From: Watersipora subatra
Lineage: Eukaryota > Bryozoa > Gymnolaemata > Cheilostomatida > Watersiporidae
Reading direction: 5' to 3'
Assembly (NCBI RefSeq): GCF_963576615.1
Contig: NC_088711.1
Coordinates: 5,084,001 to 5,148,000, forward strand
DNA length: 64,000 bases
The translations under genes and the position numbers were made by a program. The notes under the pieces were generated by a model. That model did no database searches, was not told the DNA's origin, and saw nothing but the letters and a program-made list of their open reading frames with translations. Numbering within the stretch: the first letter of the stretch is position 1; every line of letters starts with the position of its first letter. Shown here piece after piece: positions 35,943 through 50,100 of the stretch.

Positions 35943-38900
35943 TCAAGCTACAAAACAATGGAGGATTGGTGCGTCCATCAGACTTGATATCAAACCAGAC
36001 TCCATTAGGTTTGATAACCTTGCCAGATATAGATCTGAGTTTTTCTGATGTATCCTCTTTATGGTCTGAACTGCATGCTCAGTAGCTTTAATGACCCAGG
36101 CACAGTGGGAGCTGCTTGTGATATGTGTGAATTTATACTCGGTGGCAAAACTGGATGATTCTGTTTTAGCGCATTGCAGGCCATTGTCTGAGATGACCCC
36201 ATCCGGTATTTCATGCCTGGAAAAGAAACTCTTCAGATGATTTTTTTTAGAGGAAGCACCATCATTGAAGAGTGTTAGTTCTGAATACCTGGAATAATAA
36301 TCAACTACCAGTAAATATACTCTGCCTTCAAAGTGAAATAAATCCGTTCTTACTATTTCTATCAAAATTAGCGATAGGCTCCAGTAGTTCTAAAACTATT
36401 TTTAACCTCAGTTTTACGAACCCGACACTAAGCTACTACGTTTTCAACAGCCTTGGCTATGAATGACCACCATATACTATTTCACGCTCTAAACTGACAC
36501 TTATAGATCCCCAATTGGCCCTAGTAGATGTACTAAAGCATCGTGTAATGCTCCGAGGGAAGGACTACAATCCTACTTCCTAACAAAAGGAAGCCATTAT
36601 TTACTAAAAAATGTTCTTTACAATCGTAGTATGGTTTCAGAGTACTATCCACTAAGAAAAAATAGTGTTGCCACCTATATTTGACCAGGCTGATGATGTT
36701 TTGGGGAACCTCATCATTTTTCTCAGCAGCCATCATCTCCTCTAATCGATTATCTACACCGTTCAAGATCACTGTTTCATTAACAAGTGTGTGGTCTCCT
36801 CTTCTCTAAACTCATCAACCTCCTCTCGAAACATTAAACTTACACAAAGTATTGCAGAGAATTTACGAACACCCGAAATATGCTGGATTTTATATTGAAA
36901 ACATTAGTCTCGGTTTGAAACTCTATACCCTGGAAGGCAACTTGTCCAAAAATTTGTTGCCAAAAAGACTGATCAAGGGCTTTTGGTCTGTTTCCATGAC
37001 TACACTCTACATACTAAGTATGTAATGTGGAAAATTTTCTATCGTCCAGCATATCCCAAGCACTTCCTTCTCTATAGTAGCATACGGCTGCTCTGTCTCA
37101 GACAAACTAACCATTTTGAACCATCATTCTGAATTTGACGCAAAAGTAGCACCCAGTGCATGATTACCAGTCCGTTGATATGATAGTTTCTCTATGTAAG
37201 TTGTAAACAGCTAACACCAGCTACTCTTTGAAAAACTCTTTGGTGTCTTGGCAAGCATCATTCTGTGCTTTTCCCCAGGTCCAAACAACATATTTCTGTA
37301 AAAGCTCTCGAATGAGTTTGCTCACTTCCGCTAAGCGGCAGGAAAACCAGGCATACCGATTTACTAGGTCAAAAAAAGGCCTCACACTCTTACTATCAGT
37401 AGGCATTGGGAACTCTAAATTTATCCAAGTCCTAAGGCCAGCATGTATACCTTGCTCATCGATCAGATACTCCCATAAAAAAACACTTTTCACTCCGAAT
37501 TCGCACTTTGATTCGCTCAATGTGAGAGCTGCTTTATTATGCTACCCAATACCTCTCTTAATCTTAAGTCATGCTTTTCCTCAATCTAACCACATACAAA
37601 AATATTGACCATACGATTGACTACGCCTGATATATCCTTCAAAATCCTGTTCATCTCAGCATGGAAGATTTTTGGTGCACTATATAGACCTTAAGTAACC
37701 AAAGATATTGATATTGTCGTTGATGAGTTAGGAGTGTCAAAAGTCTGCTGGACTCTTTGCTCAGTGGATTCTGCCAGAAGCTAATATTGGTGTCAATCAT
37801 GGAAGAGATTTTTGCTTTACCAACAGAAGCCAGACTACTTTCGAGTCAGTATAGTCAGTAAGTTCAGTATAGTCTGTGCAAATTCTAACTTTGTAATTAC
37901 CAAGTTTGGGAATGACTATTATTGGCACTACCCATCAGGTTGATAATTCTACAGCCATTATTATGCCCTGCTTTACCATATACCTCAATAACCAGTTTAA
38001 CTTTATCTCATAACAGAAAAGGTACATGGCAGAAAATGTCGACATAAATAGACTTTTTTCCGACCTCGAAACAGCTGTTTGCTCACGGTCACAAATTCAA
38101 CTGCACACTTTTCCTTGTCCACTTTCATCAGCGGAAAATTCTTGCAAGCTTTTCTACTCAGAAGGGAGATAGTCTGATTATCTACTACATAGATTTCTAT
38201 AGAAAGAACATGACCAATTACCTGTGCCTGCACGAGAACTGATAACTTCTAGACACTTCATTGGTGTTTGACCTGGTCCAAATAACCTTTTGTTAGTTGG
38301 TTTCATCTGATCAACTACATGTGTAAGTCCACAGACACTCAATGCCGCAGCAGTGACAAGTTTGAACATAACGGACTTCACTTTTGTACCAACATTGAGA
38401 ATGGAATACCATGAACTTGTTTCAATGTTGTCTATCTGCACTATTTCTTCAGAATAGACTTTTTCTGTCCAGCTATTTTTATCCTCAAACAACTCATTTA
38501 CAACTGGTTCACCTTTACAAATACTAGTGTAATGGTTTTTCTCTTTACACACTTTGAACTGAACTAAATGCCGGGCATCCATTTGGAAAATGCTCCATCT
38601 CGCATTTTCCACGGTGTACTTTTGTCTCTTACGGTCCTTGTTTGATGGATGACTTGTGTTTTGTCTACCTCCAAGACCAACCGCATTTACATCGGCAAAC
38701 AGCTTTTTACTTAACTTCGCTACTTTAGCTGCCTCAGCTACTTGAACAGCCCTGATAACGAAATCTAATGAAGGCTTCTCATTAGACTTTTTCATCAATG
38801 TCACTATAGTTTTGCCATCATTCAATCTGAACTACGTCTTGTCTTTCACAAAAGAATCACGTTGATCACCGAAGTTGAAACGCTCTGCCAAGCATCTCAG

Positions 38901-39300
38901 CCTCATGAGATAAACATCTACAGTCTCACCATTTTGGAAACTGTTATGGAATTCATACCTGGACCAGATCTTGGGTTACAGTAAACATAGAATCTATTCA
39001 GGACATCAACCAATTTCCTGCCTTCTGTACTCTCTGTGATATCCGGAGTCACACCATCATCCACCTTAGTAGATTCCATTTGACTGTACATTTTACGTAC
39101 ATCTTCCCCTTTGACATTGGGAAACAAAGCTGACCTTCTTTTTTCAACAGCTGGGTTTTCTGCAGTCACATCAATACGAGAGGATAATCCTCAAAGCCGC
39201 TTGACTATTTTCTCCATTCACCGGCAATGTCCTTAGAACTTAATCTAGTTGTCCAGGGGTGAAATACCATTCATAATTGAAAAGTGGGTAAAGATGTACG
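35943..39300 (-). pseudogene. second decayed Gypsy-type element, minus strand (gag, protease, RT, RNase H, integrase)
   Basis: Reading the minus strand, gag-like text lies at 39169-38825 (SALFPNVKGEDVRKMYSQME). A gag-protease part is at 38825-38003 (NHYTSICKGEPVVNELFEDK, a decayed zinc knuckle, and VVDNQTISLLSRKACKNFPL). Reverse transcriptase remnants are at about 37850-37600 (SFWQNPLSKESSRLL) and 37520-37221 (SESKCEFGVKSVFLWEYLID). RNase H text (METDQKPLISLFG) is near 37000-36950. The integrase entry part is at 36772-36533 (LLLGSRIVVLPSEHYTML) and its core at 36365-35943 (YLLVVDYYSRYSE with Asp, IPDGVISDNGLQC with Asp, and TEHAVQTIKRI where the Glu is expected). Many stops and frameshifts show it is dead. 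AGTGGCAGCG near 39290-39300 (minus) could be its primer site. Confidence 0.85.
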
Positions 39301-40871
39301 CTGCCACTATGTTAGATTGTTTGTTTGTTGCTGACATACCTCGATGATTGCAGATAAACACTTTAGATAAAACAAGAAGACTCATGATTTTGGTTTAGAC
39401 CAAAACTATTTATATTTGTGCTAATCAGAACAGTGGATTCGCCATTAAACACAGTACTTGTGGGCTAAAGCACTTTGCTCAGCACCTTAACAATGATCTG
39501 AATAAGTTACTGTGTATATAATTTGGCCAAACAGACAGGTTCCAAAACAAATTCTTGGTTACATCAAATCGTACCTAAAAAAAATAACCCAATTATTACA
39601 AAACAAGCATTTATAACACTATAAGCCTTTGGAATATAAACCAAATGTAAAAGACCGTGGTAGGTGACAGGCGAAAATTTGTGACAAGTAGCTGCTTTAT
39701 ATAGATTGATAAGATAAGCCACAGCCTCATCATTTAACCCTTCATCTTGCTAATTAGTACTACAATACGGCAACTTTCTTTTATTCATTAAACAAACGCT
39801 ACGTAAAAAGGCAGAATATGTAACACACAAGCAAAGGTTATGAGATTACATATAACCAAAATAAAAGTAGAGAAAAATTAGAACCACATTATACGCCGTT
39901 ACATACTATTGTGACACACTACTGCCACCAGGGAGTGTGAAATAAATGAGACATTTAGTGTATAAAAATAGTTCAACATAAAAAACTAAACATTAGCGCT
40001 GGTTATGATCATAATATAATAATATAATCATATTAATGTGATTATAAGCCTTCAAGGAAATGTATGCATAAAGGTACCAAATTACAAAGGTAACAGTTCC
40101 AATGTCTGTCCTGCCTTCACTTGTTATGCGAGCCACCCACTGCGGCCAGGGTCAGTCTCACATTTTTAGATTTATATATGTCCTTACTGTTTGCTGCAAA
40201 ACAAAGATGCTATTTTACATTATTTGTAAAACGTTTTGAGATGCTAGTTTCTGTAAGCTATTTGATCAGTCGAGGTATCAAATATGTTCAGTGACCAAAA
40301 GGTTTTCTAGCATGTGCTCCAAATAGTGTGATCTGTACGATTTGAAACTAATCTGCTAGTATAGCTCTAATAACAGACAACAAGGACTTGTAGATGTGGG
40401 AGGAGTTCATGTCTACTAATAATCAGTTATACTCAAGTGACTAACAATTGATAAGAGAGAAAAGCATCAACTCCCACAAGTATGTATGTAGTCTTTTAGA
40501 CAGTTTTCACAACTCCTGTGATTAAAGTTTTTCCTACAATAAAATTGCATACCTTGCGTTAGCGAATCAGATCTTTCAACAGATTCAGTGAATGTTATCT
40601 TTGACTTTTTCTAAAAAATTATAATACCGTTAGATAGTGTTAACCTCCTTACACAAATGTCTACATATTGATTTTGATGGTTGCGTTTGCTGCCTTGCTA
40701 GCATGAGGATGTATAGAAAAGGGTCTCATAAGCACAAGTAAACATATTCAATACAACATCAGTTTAAGTAAAAATGGCCAATAATATAGGAGCCGAAATA
40801 CATCAATTAATGCATAGGTCATGAATAAGGTTGTCGAAAGAGTAAGACAACTTAGAGGGATCTTTGGAACT
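39301..40871. other. no gene recognised
   Basis: AT-rich sequence. The left part may hold the 5' LTR of the minus-strand Gypsy remnant, but no partner LTR was found. The right part is the 3' flank of the IgGFc-domain gene. Confidence 0.4.
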
Positions 40872-40877
40872 TTTATT
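40872..40877 (-). terminator. polyadenylation signal AATAAA of the IgGFc-domain gene
   Basis: AATAAA on the minus strand, about 65 bp after the stop codon at 40940-40942, in a suitable place to end the transcript. Confidence 0.6.
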
Positions 40878-40939
40878 TAACTCACGCATGGGACAGACAT
40901 CAACATCTAGTAAACCTATTTGGTAGAAATCGTTGTTCA

Positions 40940-41160
40940 TCAACCTAACCACAACTGCACATAGACTGCACAATCTTTGCACCAATAAGCAGGCAAATCA
41001 GTATTTACTTGAGGGTTCCATGATGTGGCCATGCAGCAGCAAACGACAATGATGATTAGTACTACAACAACGATGGCTGCTGACACGAACAGAATTATCT
41101 TCACAGCTTCACTCTCACTTCTTTCTTTTTCTTGATGTCCGACTTCCAGCACGCCCGTCT
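40940..41160 (-). other. last exon: transmembrane helix and cytoplasmic tail
   Basis: After ETGVLEVGHQEKERSESEAV comes the hydrophobic run KIILFVSAAIVVVVLIIIVV, then CCCM and a tail of about 31 residues with VNTDLPAYWCKDCAVYVQLW before TGA at 40940-40942. The Cys triplet at the inner membrane face could be palmitoylated. No known signalling motif was recognised. Confidence 0.85.
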
Positions 41161-44100
41161 CTATAACGATATATAAGATTGCTTTATTATACAAACAACA
41201 CCGCATCCAATACCATTGTGAGCAACGAATAAACGGTTCAACGTTAGCTGCTATCAGAAAATGTGCAAAAGTAAGCTAAATTAGTTTAGGTCTTGCAGAG
41301 CAAACAATTGTGTCATGCCAATCTCAGGTCTGGCAGAAGGTAAGAGTATAGTGGTGTTGCACCACGATTACCTGGCCTTGGTGTCACAGCAGACGGTGTG
41401 GAAGGTATACCTTCTAAAACACAACATAAATCCTGTAAGACCTCATTTATTGTAAATAGTACTTTCATTGTAGGATTTCATAGAATGTGGGCTAAATAAA
41501 TAAAATAAATAAACAGCCTGCGAAACCAAATAGACACTTCATTTATAAATCTATATTAGTAGGTTGTTTAATGTCACGAGTTACAAAATGGTTGAAAGAT
41601 TTTGATATAATTTTGTGATGCGAGGCGCTCAAGCTCTTAATTAATCAGCTTAAGATTAGGTTTTTGACTACAAAATGGTGTGCTCCTTTTTGAACACGCC
41701 AAAATGGGCACAAAAGGATAAATGTGTTACAACATCCTGTCAAAGAGCTTTCTCACCTGTAGAAGTGGTTGGCAACATGTCTGGACAGGATAAGACTGGC
41801 TTTCCTAAAAAATAAGACTTGTGTCTGAACAATCAGTAATTGGTAGTGTTCATGTATGCAACTTTGGAGACTACCAAGACAGAATATTAAAAGCTATACT
41901 CTTGATGTACTCATCTAGCCATGGAGAATATAGATGTATGCTTCATATGAGAGCGTATCCTGTAATCTGCTAGCATTTAGCAAAGTTTGTTCCCAAGCTC
42001 AAAAATACAACTCCCTGCTGCCTAGATTACATAGAATAGTTGAAGATAGAAGAATTGTAAAAACCAATGTCATTTAGTGAGAGACGCGTGTCAAGCCAAC
42101 AATTGGGCCCTTCAGAGTCAATTATGTGGGAGAAAACATAGTACTAAGTGAGACAAACTCACAATGAGCGTATAAAAATAATTACTTTAAAGCCGACTTG
42201 TGTGGGATTCAGGAGGGAATATAAGACAGCTGAACTAATACTTAATGCTTATTTAGGAAAATACAAAAATCTGACTACAATTTGTATTCTTCATATGAGA
42301 GCATATATTGTAATTTGTTAGCATTTAGAAAGTAAGCCAGAAGTAAGTAAGTAAGCAAGAAGGGCAAGTAAGCCGTTATGGCAACAAAGATTTGCAGGAA
42401 CGTTGTCTGCACAGCTTCGAAAAAATGTTCACAGCTTTTTCCACCACACACTCGCACTGTTGACTGCCGAAGACCATGTTTCTTTCAGTCAGGTTTAAAC
42501 CTCAAGCTCCCCATGCAGGGATGGGTGTTTTATCCAAGGCTACATGTCAGGTTTACGTAGTAAGTTGCCTGACATACAAAATATTACGTTGTTCTCAAAA
42601 ACACATGTGAGTGCAGGGAATCAGCCGTGTTACGTCTATATAGATATATATGAATGTTATTGTTTGTATGTTTGCTTGTTGTCCAACATACAAACAAACA
42701 CAAAGCCAGTCCACCGAGATGAAAATCTGGGAACAAAAAATTTATGCTTAGCAATGGAATTGAACTCCAAAACGCTATCTCTGCAGACAGGTATGCTATT
42801 CACTAGACCATGCGGCCACCTAGTTACACTATAGAATAATTGTGGTCATATTTGTTACACCTGCTATTTTGGCAATGGTGCAAAAGCAAAATATATCCCT
42901 GGGCACACTTCAGCTAGCTCACTTGAACTATCAGAAGCAAATACTTCACCCAAAAGCTATAAATCTATGCATATAAATCTCAAAGTTTGTCATCTGTATG
43001 TATGTGTGTGTGTCTTTCGGTATGTCCGGCTATAGCTATTAAAATTTTGGAATTAAAATTTCACAATACGCTGGACTTGAACTCACAAAGAGCAAAAATA
43101 GAGGTTAGTAATCCAATTCTCTAACGATTCATAGCTACAGTACTGTATACACTCAATTCCCAATTGTACGCGCTAATTTAACTTTTAATTTCAAAGCAAT
43201 TTAAAGTAATCTAATTTAAAGTGTGTGTATATTTGTCTCAGTAAAAGAAATAAAAATGTTTGTATTTGTGCTCATAAGAGAATTACATAAATACATGTAT
43301 ATAAAAGTTTAATACCATAAAAATCATAATACTTGGTGAAAACCTGATTAAGACACGATATACACTTAGATCTAAAACAGCGTTTGCGTAGGTTCACTCT
43401 ATATTTTATCATAGACAGACATTCTGAGGGTAGTTTTGTCTAAATGACGTATTAATTGAAACTCTATTAACTCTATGAAGTGCGATGATTTTTCATGTTT
43501 CTGTGAACTTTATTTCCGGTTTTATTAATGTACAATTGCTAATACCGGTCAAGGCTTTTCACATGGACAATTGTATTATCACGAGTAGGACTAGCCTCTA
43601 CATTCTTTCTCCATTTGTTCAGACAAAGACAGTCCAATTACTCATTTTTACATTTGTACCAGTATCAAGAGGTACCAGTATCGTCGTATTCAAAGTTTTG
43701 ATGGATAGCTTCTGGTGGAACAGTAACCTTTTTTACACACACCACACACACACACAAGCACACACGCACACACACACGCACTTCTATGCACAAATTGTTA
43801 TCATTAATTCAACTTATTCAAAATTTTTATTTTTATTTCTCAGTTCATATCAATTGTATCGTTACCAAATCATCTTTTCTTGTAATCTTAGGAAAACAGA
43901 CTTAATTTAGCTATTATTTGCTATTTAATTCATATTTACATTTAAACATTTTTATAGTTGTTTTATTTCGTTTCTTAATTTACTTGACTCGCACAAAACA
44001 TTTTTTTCATGATATAAAGTTTGAAAGTTACAGTTGTTTGACAAAGTTCGAAAACTTTTACAGTTGTTTTATTTTTTTCTCAATTTATTTAAACTGCACA

Positions 44101-47100
44101 AAACACTTTTCTCATGATATGAAGTTGGAAAGTTAAAATGGTAGCTGTTGTTATATGCTAAAATAAAAATAGATTTTCTGTGCAAAGACTATTATTACCC
44201 GGGCAACGCCGGGCATATTCTAATATGTATATATTGTATAAATTTAATTAACTTTGTAGTACACACAAAAATAAACAAACGCCTTCATGTAAAAGTTAGA
44301 ATGATAAATGTTGTATATGTTGATGAAAAATAAATTTTTTGTGCAAAAACCTTTTTATTACCTGTGCAACGCCGAGCATTCAGTTAGTTATAAAATAAAA
44401 CTGAATGAATTACCACAAAAATCTGGAGAAACAAGTGTTGTAATTTTTAATTATTTGTGGACAAAGACAGGTGCGCCTGTACCTGTTGAAGTAGATGCTA
44501 GAAAGTTAAGGGATGTCACAGGGGCAGTAGACACAGAAAATGGTGTTGTACTTGCTGATAGTGTTGTCCTTGCACTTCCTACATATGTAGCATTTGTTGC
44601 AGTAGTTGTATTTGTAGTCGCTATACCTGTAGTGATCAGTGTAGATGTTGCATTTACTACAAATATTATGGTGCTTGTTGCTGAAATGCCAATAGTTGTT
44701 GCTTAACCTGTAAAGATTGTGGCTGTTTTACCTGTATTTGCCACTGTGGTTGTTGGGTCTGTAGTTGATGTTGTGCTGGTTGGATGCGTAGTGGATACTT
44801 TGGTTGTTTTTTCTGTAGTTGAAATTGTGGTTGTTGTATCAGTAGTTGGTATTGTGGTTGATGGGTCTGTATTTGCCACTGTGGTTGTTGGGTCTGTAGT
44901 TGATGTTGTGCTGGTTGGATGCGTAGTTGATATTGTGGTTGTTTTTTCTGTAGTTGAAATTGTGGTTGTTGTATCAGTAGTTGGTATTGTGGTTGATGGG
45001 TCTGTAGTGGACATTGTGGTTGTTGGGCCTGTAGTTGATGTTGTGGTTGGATGCGTAGTTGATACTGTGGTTGTTTTTTCTGTAGTTGAAATTGTGGTTG
45101 TTGTATCAGTAGTTGATATTGAGGGTGTTGAATCTGTATTTGACATCATAGTTGATGCATCTGCACCTGATATTGTGGTTGATGGGTCTGTAGTTGATAT
45201 TGTGGTTGATGGGTCTGTAGCTGATATTGTGGTTGATGGGTCTGTAGCTGATATGGTGGTTGATGGGTCTGTAGTTGACATTGTGGTTAACGGATCTGTA
45301 TTTGATCTTGTGGTTGCTGTTTCTACATTAGCTTCTTTCGCTGGATTATCTACAATGAATGCTGTATTTTTAGTGCTAATACACGATATTGTAGTGAATG
45401 CAATTGTTGATTGTGGGTGGAACTGTAACACTTGTAATAGAAAATGTTGAATATATTATAGAAGTAATGCTGATTTTAGCTTCAGTTGCTGTTGTATCTA
45501 ATGCGTCTGTAGAGTCGAATGTCGTAACCTTTTCTGACTCACAGAATGAATGCATCACGCTAGCAAAAGTGCGAAACAGAGCAAAAAAGAGAAATCGACC
45601 TAATAAAATACATTCTCCATTTGTTGCTATTTGCTATAAACAATAGCTATATCTAGCACTATTATTGAGATTCCACACCTAGCATATATTAACATCTATA
45701 TTATTTAAAAATATATTAATTAGCAAGAATGCGGCAACAACAAATGACTGCGTTTGAGTTCTGCATCAAAGGTTACACGGATAGCAGAGTCAATCTATGT
45801 CATAACATGATAATTAGTCTGTGTAAAAGACCTTAGCCTGTCATCTCCCTAAGCATGCATTCGCAGTTATGGTTAAACGTATTGACACTTCCACACCTGG
45901 CTTATCAATGATAAATTTTTAAGTGTTCATCCAAACTACATCCAGACTAGACATGAAATTATAGTTTTAAAGGCATTCCTACTTGTAGTTGTCGTGATGA
46001 TGTTGACTGGAAACGCGGGACTTTCTGCCAAATCTTCATCTAAAATAAAAATGTAAAATATTCAACTCTTACAGGCTTAAAAAGCTTACCTGGCATGTAA
46101 TTTAATGCCATCAATTTAAAATTACAACAAATCGATGTTAACGCGCCCAATATTGTAAAGAATGTAATAATTCGATTATAATGGAAAGTTATTATACAAG
46201 CGTAGCTTGAAAGAGATTGCCACACAAGGTTGCAACTGGGAAACAACATAGAATATTGCACGCTCCGCATAGTAGAGTCCATTTGTGGTGCAATAAAACA
46301 CAATTTTGTTTTATTTCACTAGTGTGTTGTGTAATCGAGATTATTTGCTTTTGTTCCAATTTAATTGAATATATCAGGCCTGTATTCTATGGTTGCAAGT
46401 TGGGGCTGCAAATTTTAGGCGACTAGTTATGAACACTTGGGAGTTTGAGGGGGGTGTAAGCCCCCAATAGAGTTCGGGGCAGCGCCGCGAAGCTCTGAAC
46501 CTTTTAAGCATCAACAACCCTCAAGGTATGCATAAATGCAATTAATTGTAAGCATCAAAATCTACATAACCATATTGTTTATGGTTCATGAGTGTAAGAT
46601 CATTGGTGTGTGGGTGGATGTGTCACTACCATCAGTCACATCTAACTTATGCTCATGATTCATCATTGGCATGGTCTAACATGTTTGACTGGTTTGCTTT
46701 ATTAATAAAGTGGGCAAGAATCTAGATTCAATTTGTAGTGATGTCACCAATCATCATCAATGCACTCTCCATTGAGATCAACATCTTATCCAGCTGGCAT
46801 ATTCATTGGTATGGTTCGATTGATGCTAGGAGGAAAGATTGATGATTTGGAGAGTCATTGATTGATTGATTGATTGATTGATTAAGAAGGATCAGAGTGT
46901 ATGGCTCATGATCAGCCTGTTTATTTTTAGTGGCAGAATCAACCAAAACACCTAGTTACTACAGCACAATGCTTACCTGGAAAAGAATGCAGTTAATTTC
47001 TTTTGTTTATTCATTGTAGTGTAGTCAGTGCTCATTTAAATAGCAGAAGCTCTCTATCTCTCAACAAAAGGGCTTTTTAAAACAAGTTTGCAATGGGACA

Positions 47101-50100
47101 AGTTTTATATGATAAGGAAAATGCAAGTTTAGGGGTGTTCTTTCCACCCAACTATAAGCAAAAAAAGATCAGTTTCCAAGTCTTAACAAAGTCTCACAAG
47201 ATCACTCTTTTGGCAAGATCACCACGGAGACAATATAGAACGCTAGTTGCTAGTAAATCAGTCGTTGGAATTTCCAACAGTTTTTAGAATTTCCAACTTA
47301 GAAATTTCAAGTGAATGAGCTTCGACTGCAATTTTTAGTACTTATCCACCAAAAATCACTAAAAAGTTGGAAAGGCACAGCTGCCCAGCCGCCCCAGGGA
47401 AGACAGGCCTGGAAGATATCTATTCATAACCGAAAGCTTGGCTTGCTCGCAAGATGTTTATGCCTCACTACATATACTCAGAACATTATTTTGACGCACC
47501 AATCTCACCGTCCCCATCATCATCTATGCCATTATGAAGTTCTTCATCAATCAATCCATCACAGTCATTGTCCACTCCATCATTAACCAGACTTGTGGAA
47601 ACTTTACAGTAAGAGCCAGTCTTTGCCAGTCTCATTCCTGAGGATAAATACACTACTAACCATCTCAACATAGAGGAGTAAACATTGCCAATAAAACCAG
47701 AGGCGGGTGCCATGATGGTGTCTTTATATTCTCAAAGAAGTAAGGCAGGTGCTATAATGGTGCCTCTATTCTCGAAAAACTAAGGCCTCTAAAGTGCACA
47801 ATTTCACCAACCACACATGTACCTCCAAACCAAATAGACAAAGTATGTTGGCTCTAGCTGTGGGAAGTAAATACAAGCAACTAAACAGAAATCAGCTCTA
47901 AAGAATTGTGGCAAACAATCTGACTGCGTAAGGAGCACCAACCTGCCGGGAATCCATAGGTCTCAAGATCTCCATGTCCATACATCATAGCATATATGGT
48001 TACAGTTGGGTTTGCATGGTTAATACTATGAGTGCCGTTTATGACAGCAATTGTTCTTGCAGAATAACCAGTGTTTCCTATGACCTGCCAGTCACTCTGA
48101 ACCTACATCATACCATTTTCTCATCCATTACTCGCTGCAGACACTGTGAACATGTCTCTTCTTACTCAACTAACCATCAAGAACTGGTAAACCATCTGTT
48201 CACACTCGCAACAGAGCTCTATGGTGATTATCACTTGACAAATTTTAAATACGTGAATTGAGCAAAACAGTGTATAAAACCATCCTTAGTTGTTACATAA
48301 CACGTCTTACAAGAAGTTCTCTTAAAATAACATGAATCTTGTAATGGCTTCTGAATTCCTTAGTCCTTCCTATTCTGGCACAACATTCACATTGGCTTCA
48401 AATTGCCACATTTATTGAAGATATTGAAAAGAGAAATGATTATGCTAAAGGTCTGCCTCTACTAGACCAGAATGGAGCATACTATAATAACAGTAAACAC
48501 ATGCTGTATGCATAGTATCAAACAGGATATGCACTGACAATTGAGAGGTATATAACTTGTACGATAAATAAAACCACGTCCATTTTATTCTCAGCCCAAT
48601 GAAATTATTGAGCTTCAATATTTGACTTCTAGATTCATATTTGATCACAAGTTAATAACCAAAGGTGTGAAATAACATTAAATACTCGTATATCCGGTTT
48701 CATTGCTTTGTATTTCAGTGCATTTTAAAGTCAAGACATTCAATAAACTAAAATTATCACAACCAAACAATCAAAACCTCGCAAATATGAAGTATTTGAA
48801 ACATTAGCACCCGCTAAAAGCATGAACAACTGGTTGTACTGGCTAAAAAAAGGTAAAACTGGTGATATCTTGAACACAATTAGACATGCGTAACACGGGA
48901 ATAAAAAGTGCATCATAAATGTCAAATGCTACAATATTCTAATCCACTCTGAAGCTTTCATATGGGTGGGTGGGCAGTATCCGTGTAAGAGCTGGGAATC
49001 GCAGCCAGGTTTTATAGCGTAACAGAAAAACAAGCTAGCATCTGTTTGACCTATAATATTCAGTTTGTCAATAAACAAGGAACTACTGTCTCATTTTCAG
49101 AAATCAATCTAAAGATAGAATTACTGCTATTTATGCAATGTTTAGACTAACTTGTCACGATATATTTTCTGAATTCGGTACCCAACACAAAGTTGACCTC
49201 TATCTATTCCGACACTAAAATAACTTGTTCTCTCCTAACCCTCTTATCTATAAATAGTTCAAAAAGAGGGACGACTCTACATTGACGATTTTGAAATAGC
49301 TACATATAGTTGTGAAAGTGGGTAGTCTTTTGGACCAGAGAAAAAGAGACTACAAATGTAATGCAACCACCTACAACTTGGTGAGAAGATGTCACATGCA
49401 AGGTTAGCCATGCAACAAGAACACCTACCCAGCTATTGTTATAGAAAGTATCCCCTTCTTTCAGATTGAGTTGCTGAAGAGTGGTGTTTAGAGCAGCACC
49501 GTTCAACAGGATGCCATCTCGCTCTCCGCTCTTCATTATTATGTTTACGTAGTTTCTGACACAGACATAACAAGAAGTGACAACTCCCAAAATAATATTA
49601 ATGTAACAACCTTAAACAACATGATTATAGCCTTTTACAGACAAATGTTAATAATAGCAAAACAATCATGTGGTTAATGGCATGATCACTGAATACGTCT
49701 ATTGTCTATATAGAAGTGGGTAAGTGTTACCGGTAAGACGAACTAATTCCAGCCGGAGTTGTAAAAGTGTAATAGTTGGCATACTGCTCCTTAGCGGGGA
49801 CGATAGCCATAAGTGGGTCAGCCCTTGTCCCATCAGTCTTACCTGTGTATATATGATAAAGAATCTGATTTTAATAACGATATGACTGCAAAACTGTTTG
49901 TATTAGATGAACTCTTTTAACTCTGTTACCTGCGATTTTATATTTGACACCATGTTGTGTTGTTGTTGGAATTTTAGCAGTCAAGGATTTCTGAAAAAGG
50001 AGTTGCCTGCACTCTCTATAGAATAAAATCTTTAGAAAATTTGGGTGGTTTCCGTGGATCACACAAGTGTCACACAACAGCAATCTACTGAGCAAAAGGT

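Noticed and set aside
35864..36085. Plus-strand frame that could be the C-terminal end of the P-type transposase (GGLVRPSD resembles a THAP9 motif)
   Set aside because: The minus strand of the same bases continues the Gypsy integrase at 36365-35943 (text equivalent to 'MESGL.PS.L.GR'), which explains it better. The P-type remnant was ended at about 35320.
44719..45450. Plus-strand 243-codon Val-rich frame
   Set aside because: It is the antisense of the Thr-rich mucin stalk. The minus strand has the flanking domain exons and splice sites.
49300..49428. Extension of IgGFc exon 10 to a stop at 49300
   Set aside because: A good donor (TGG/GTAGGT at 49429) in phase 0 joins directly to exon 11, which continues the domain; the extension has no domain similarity.
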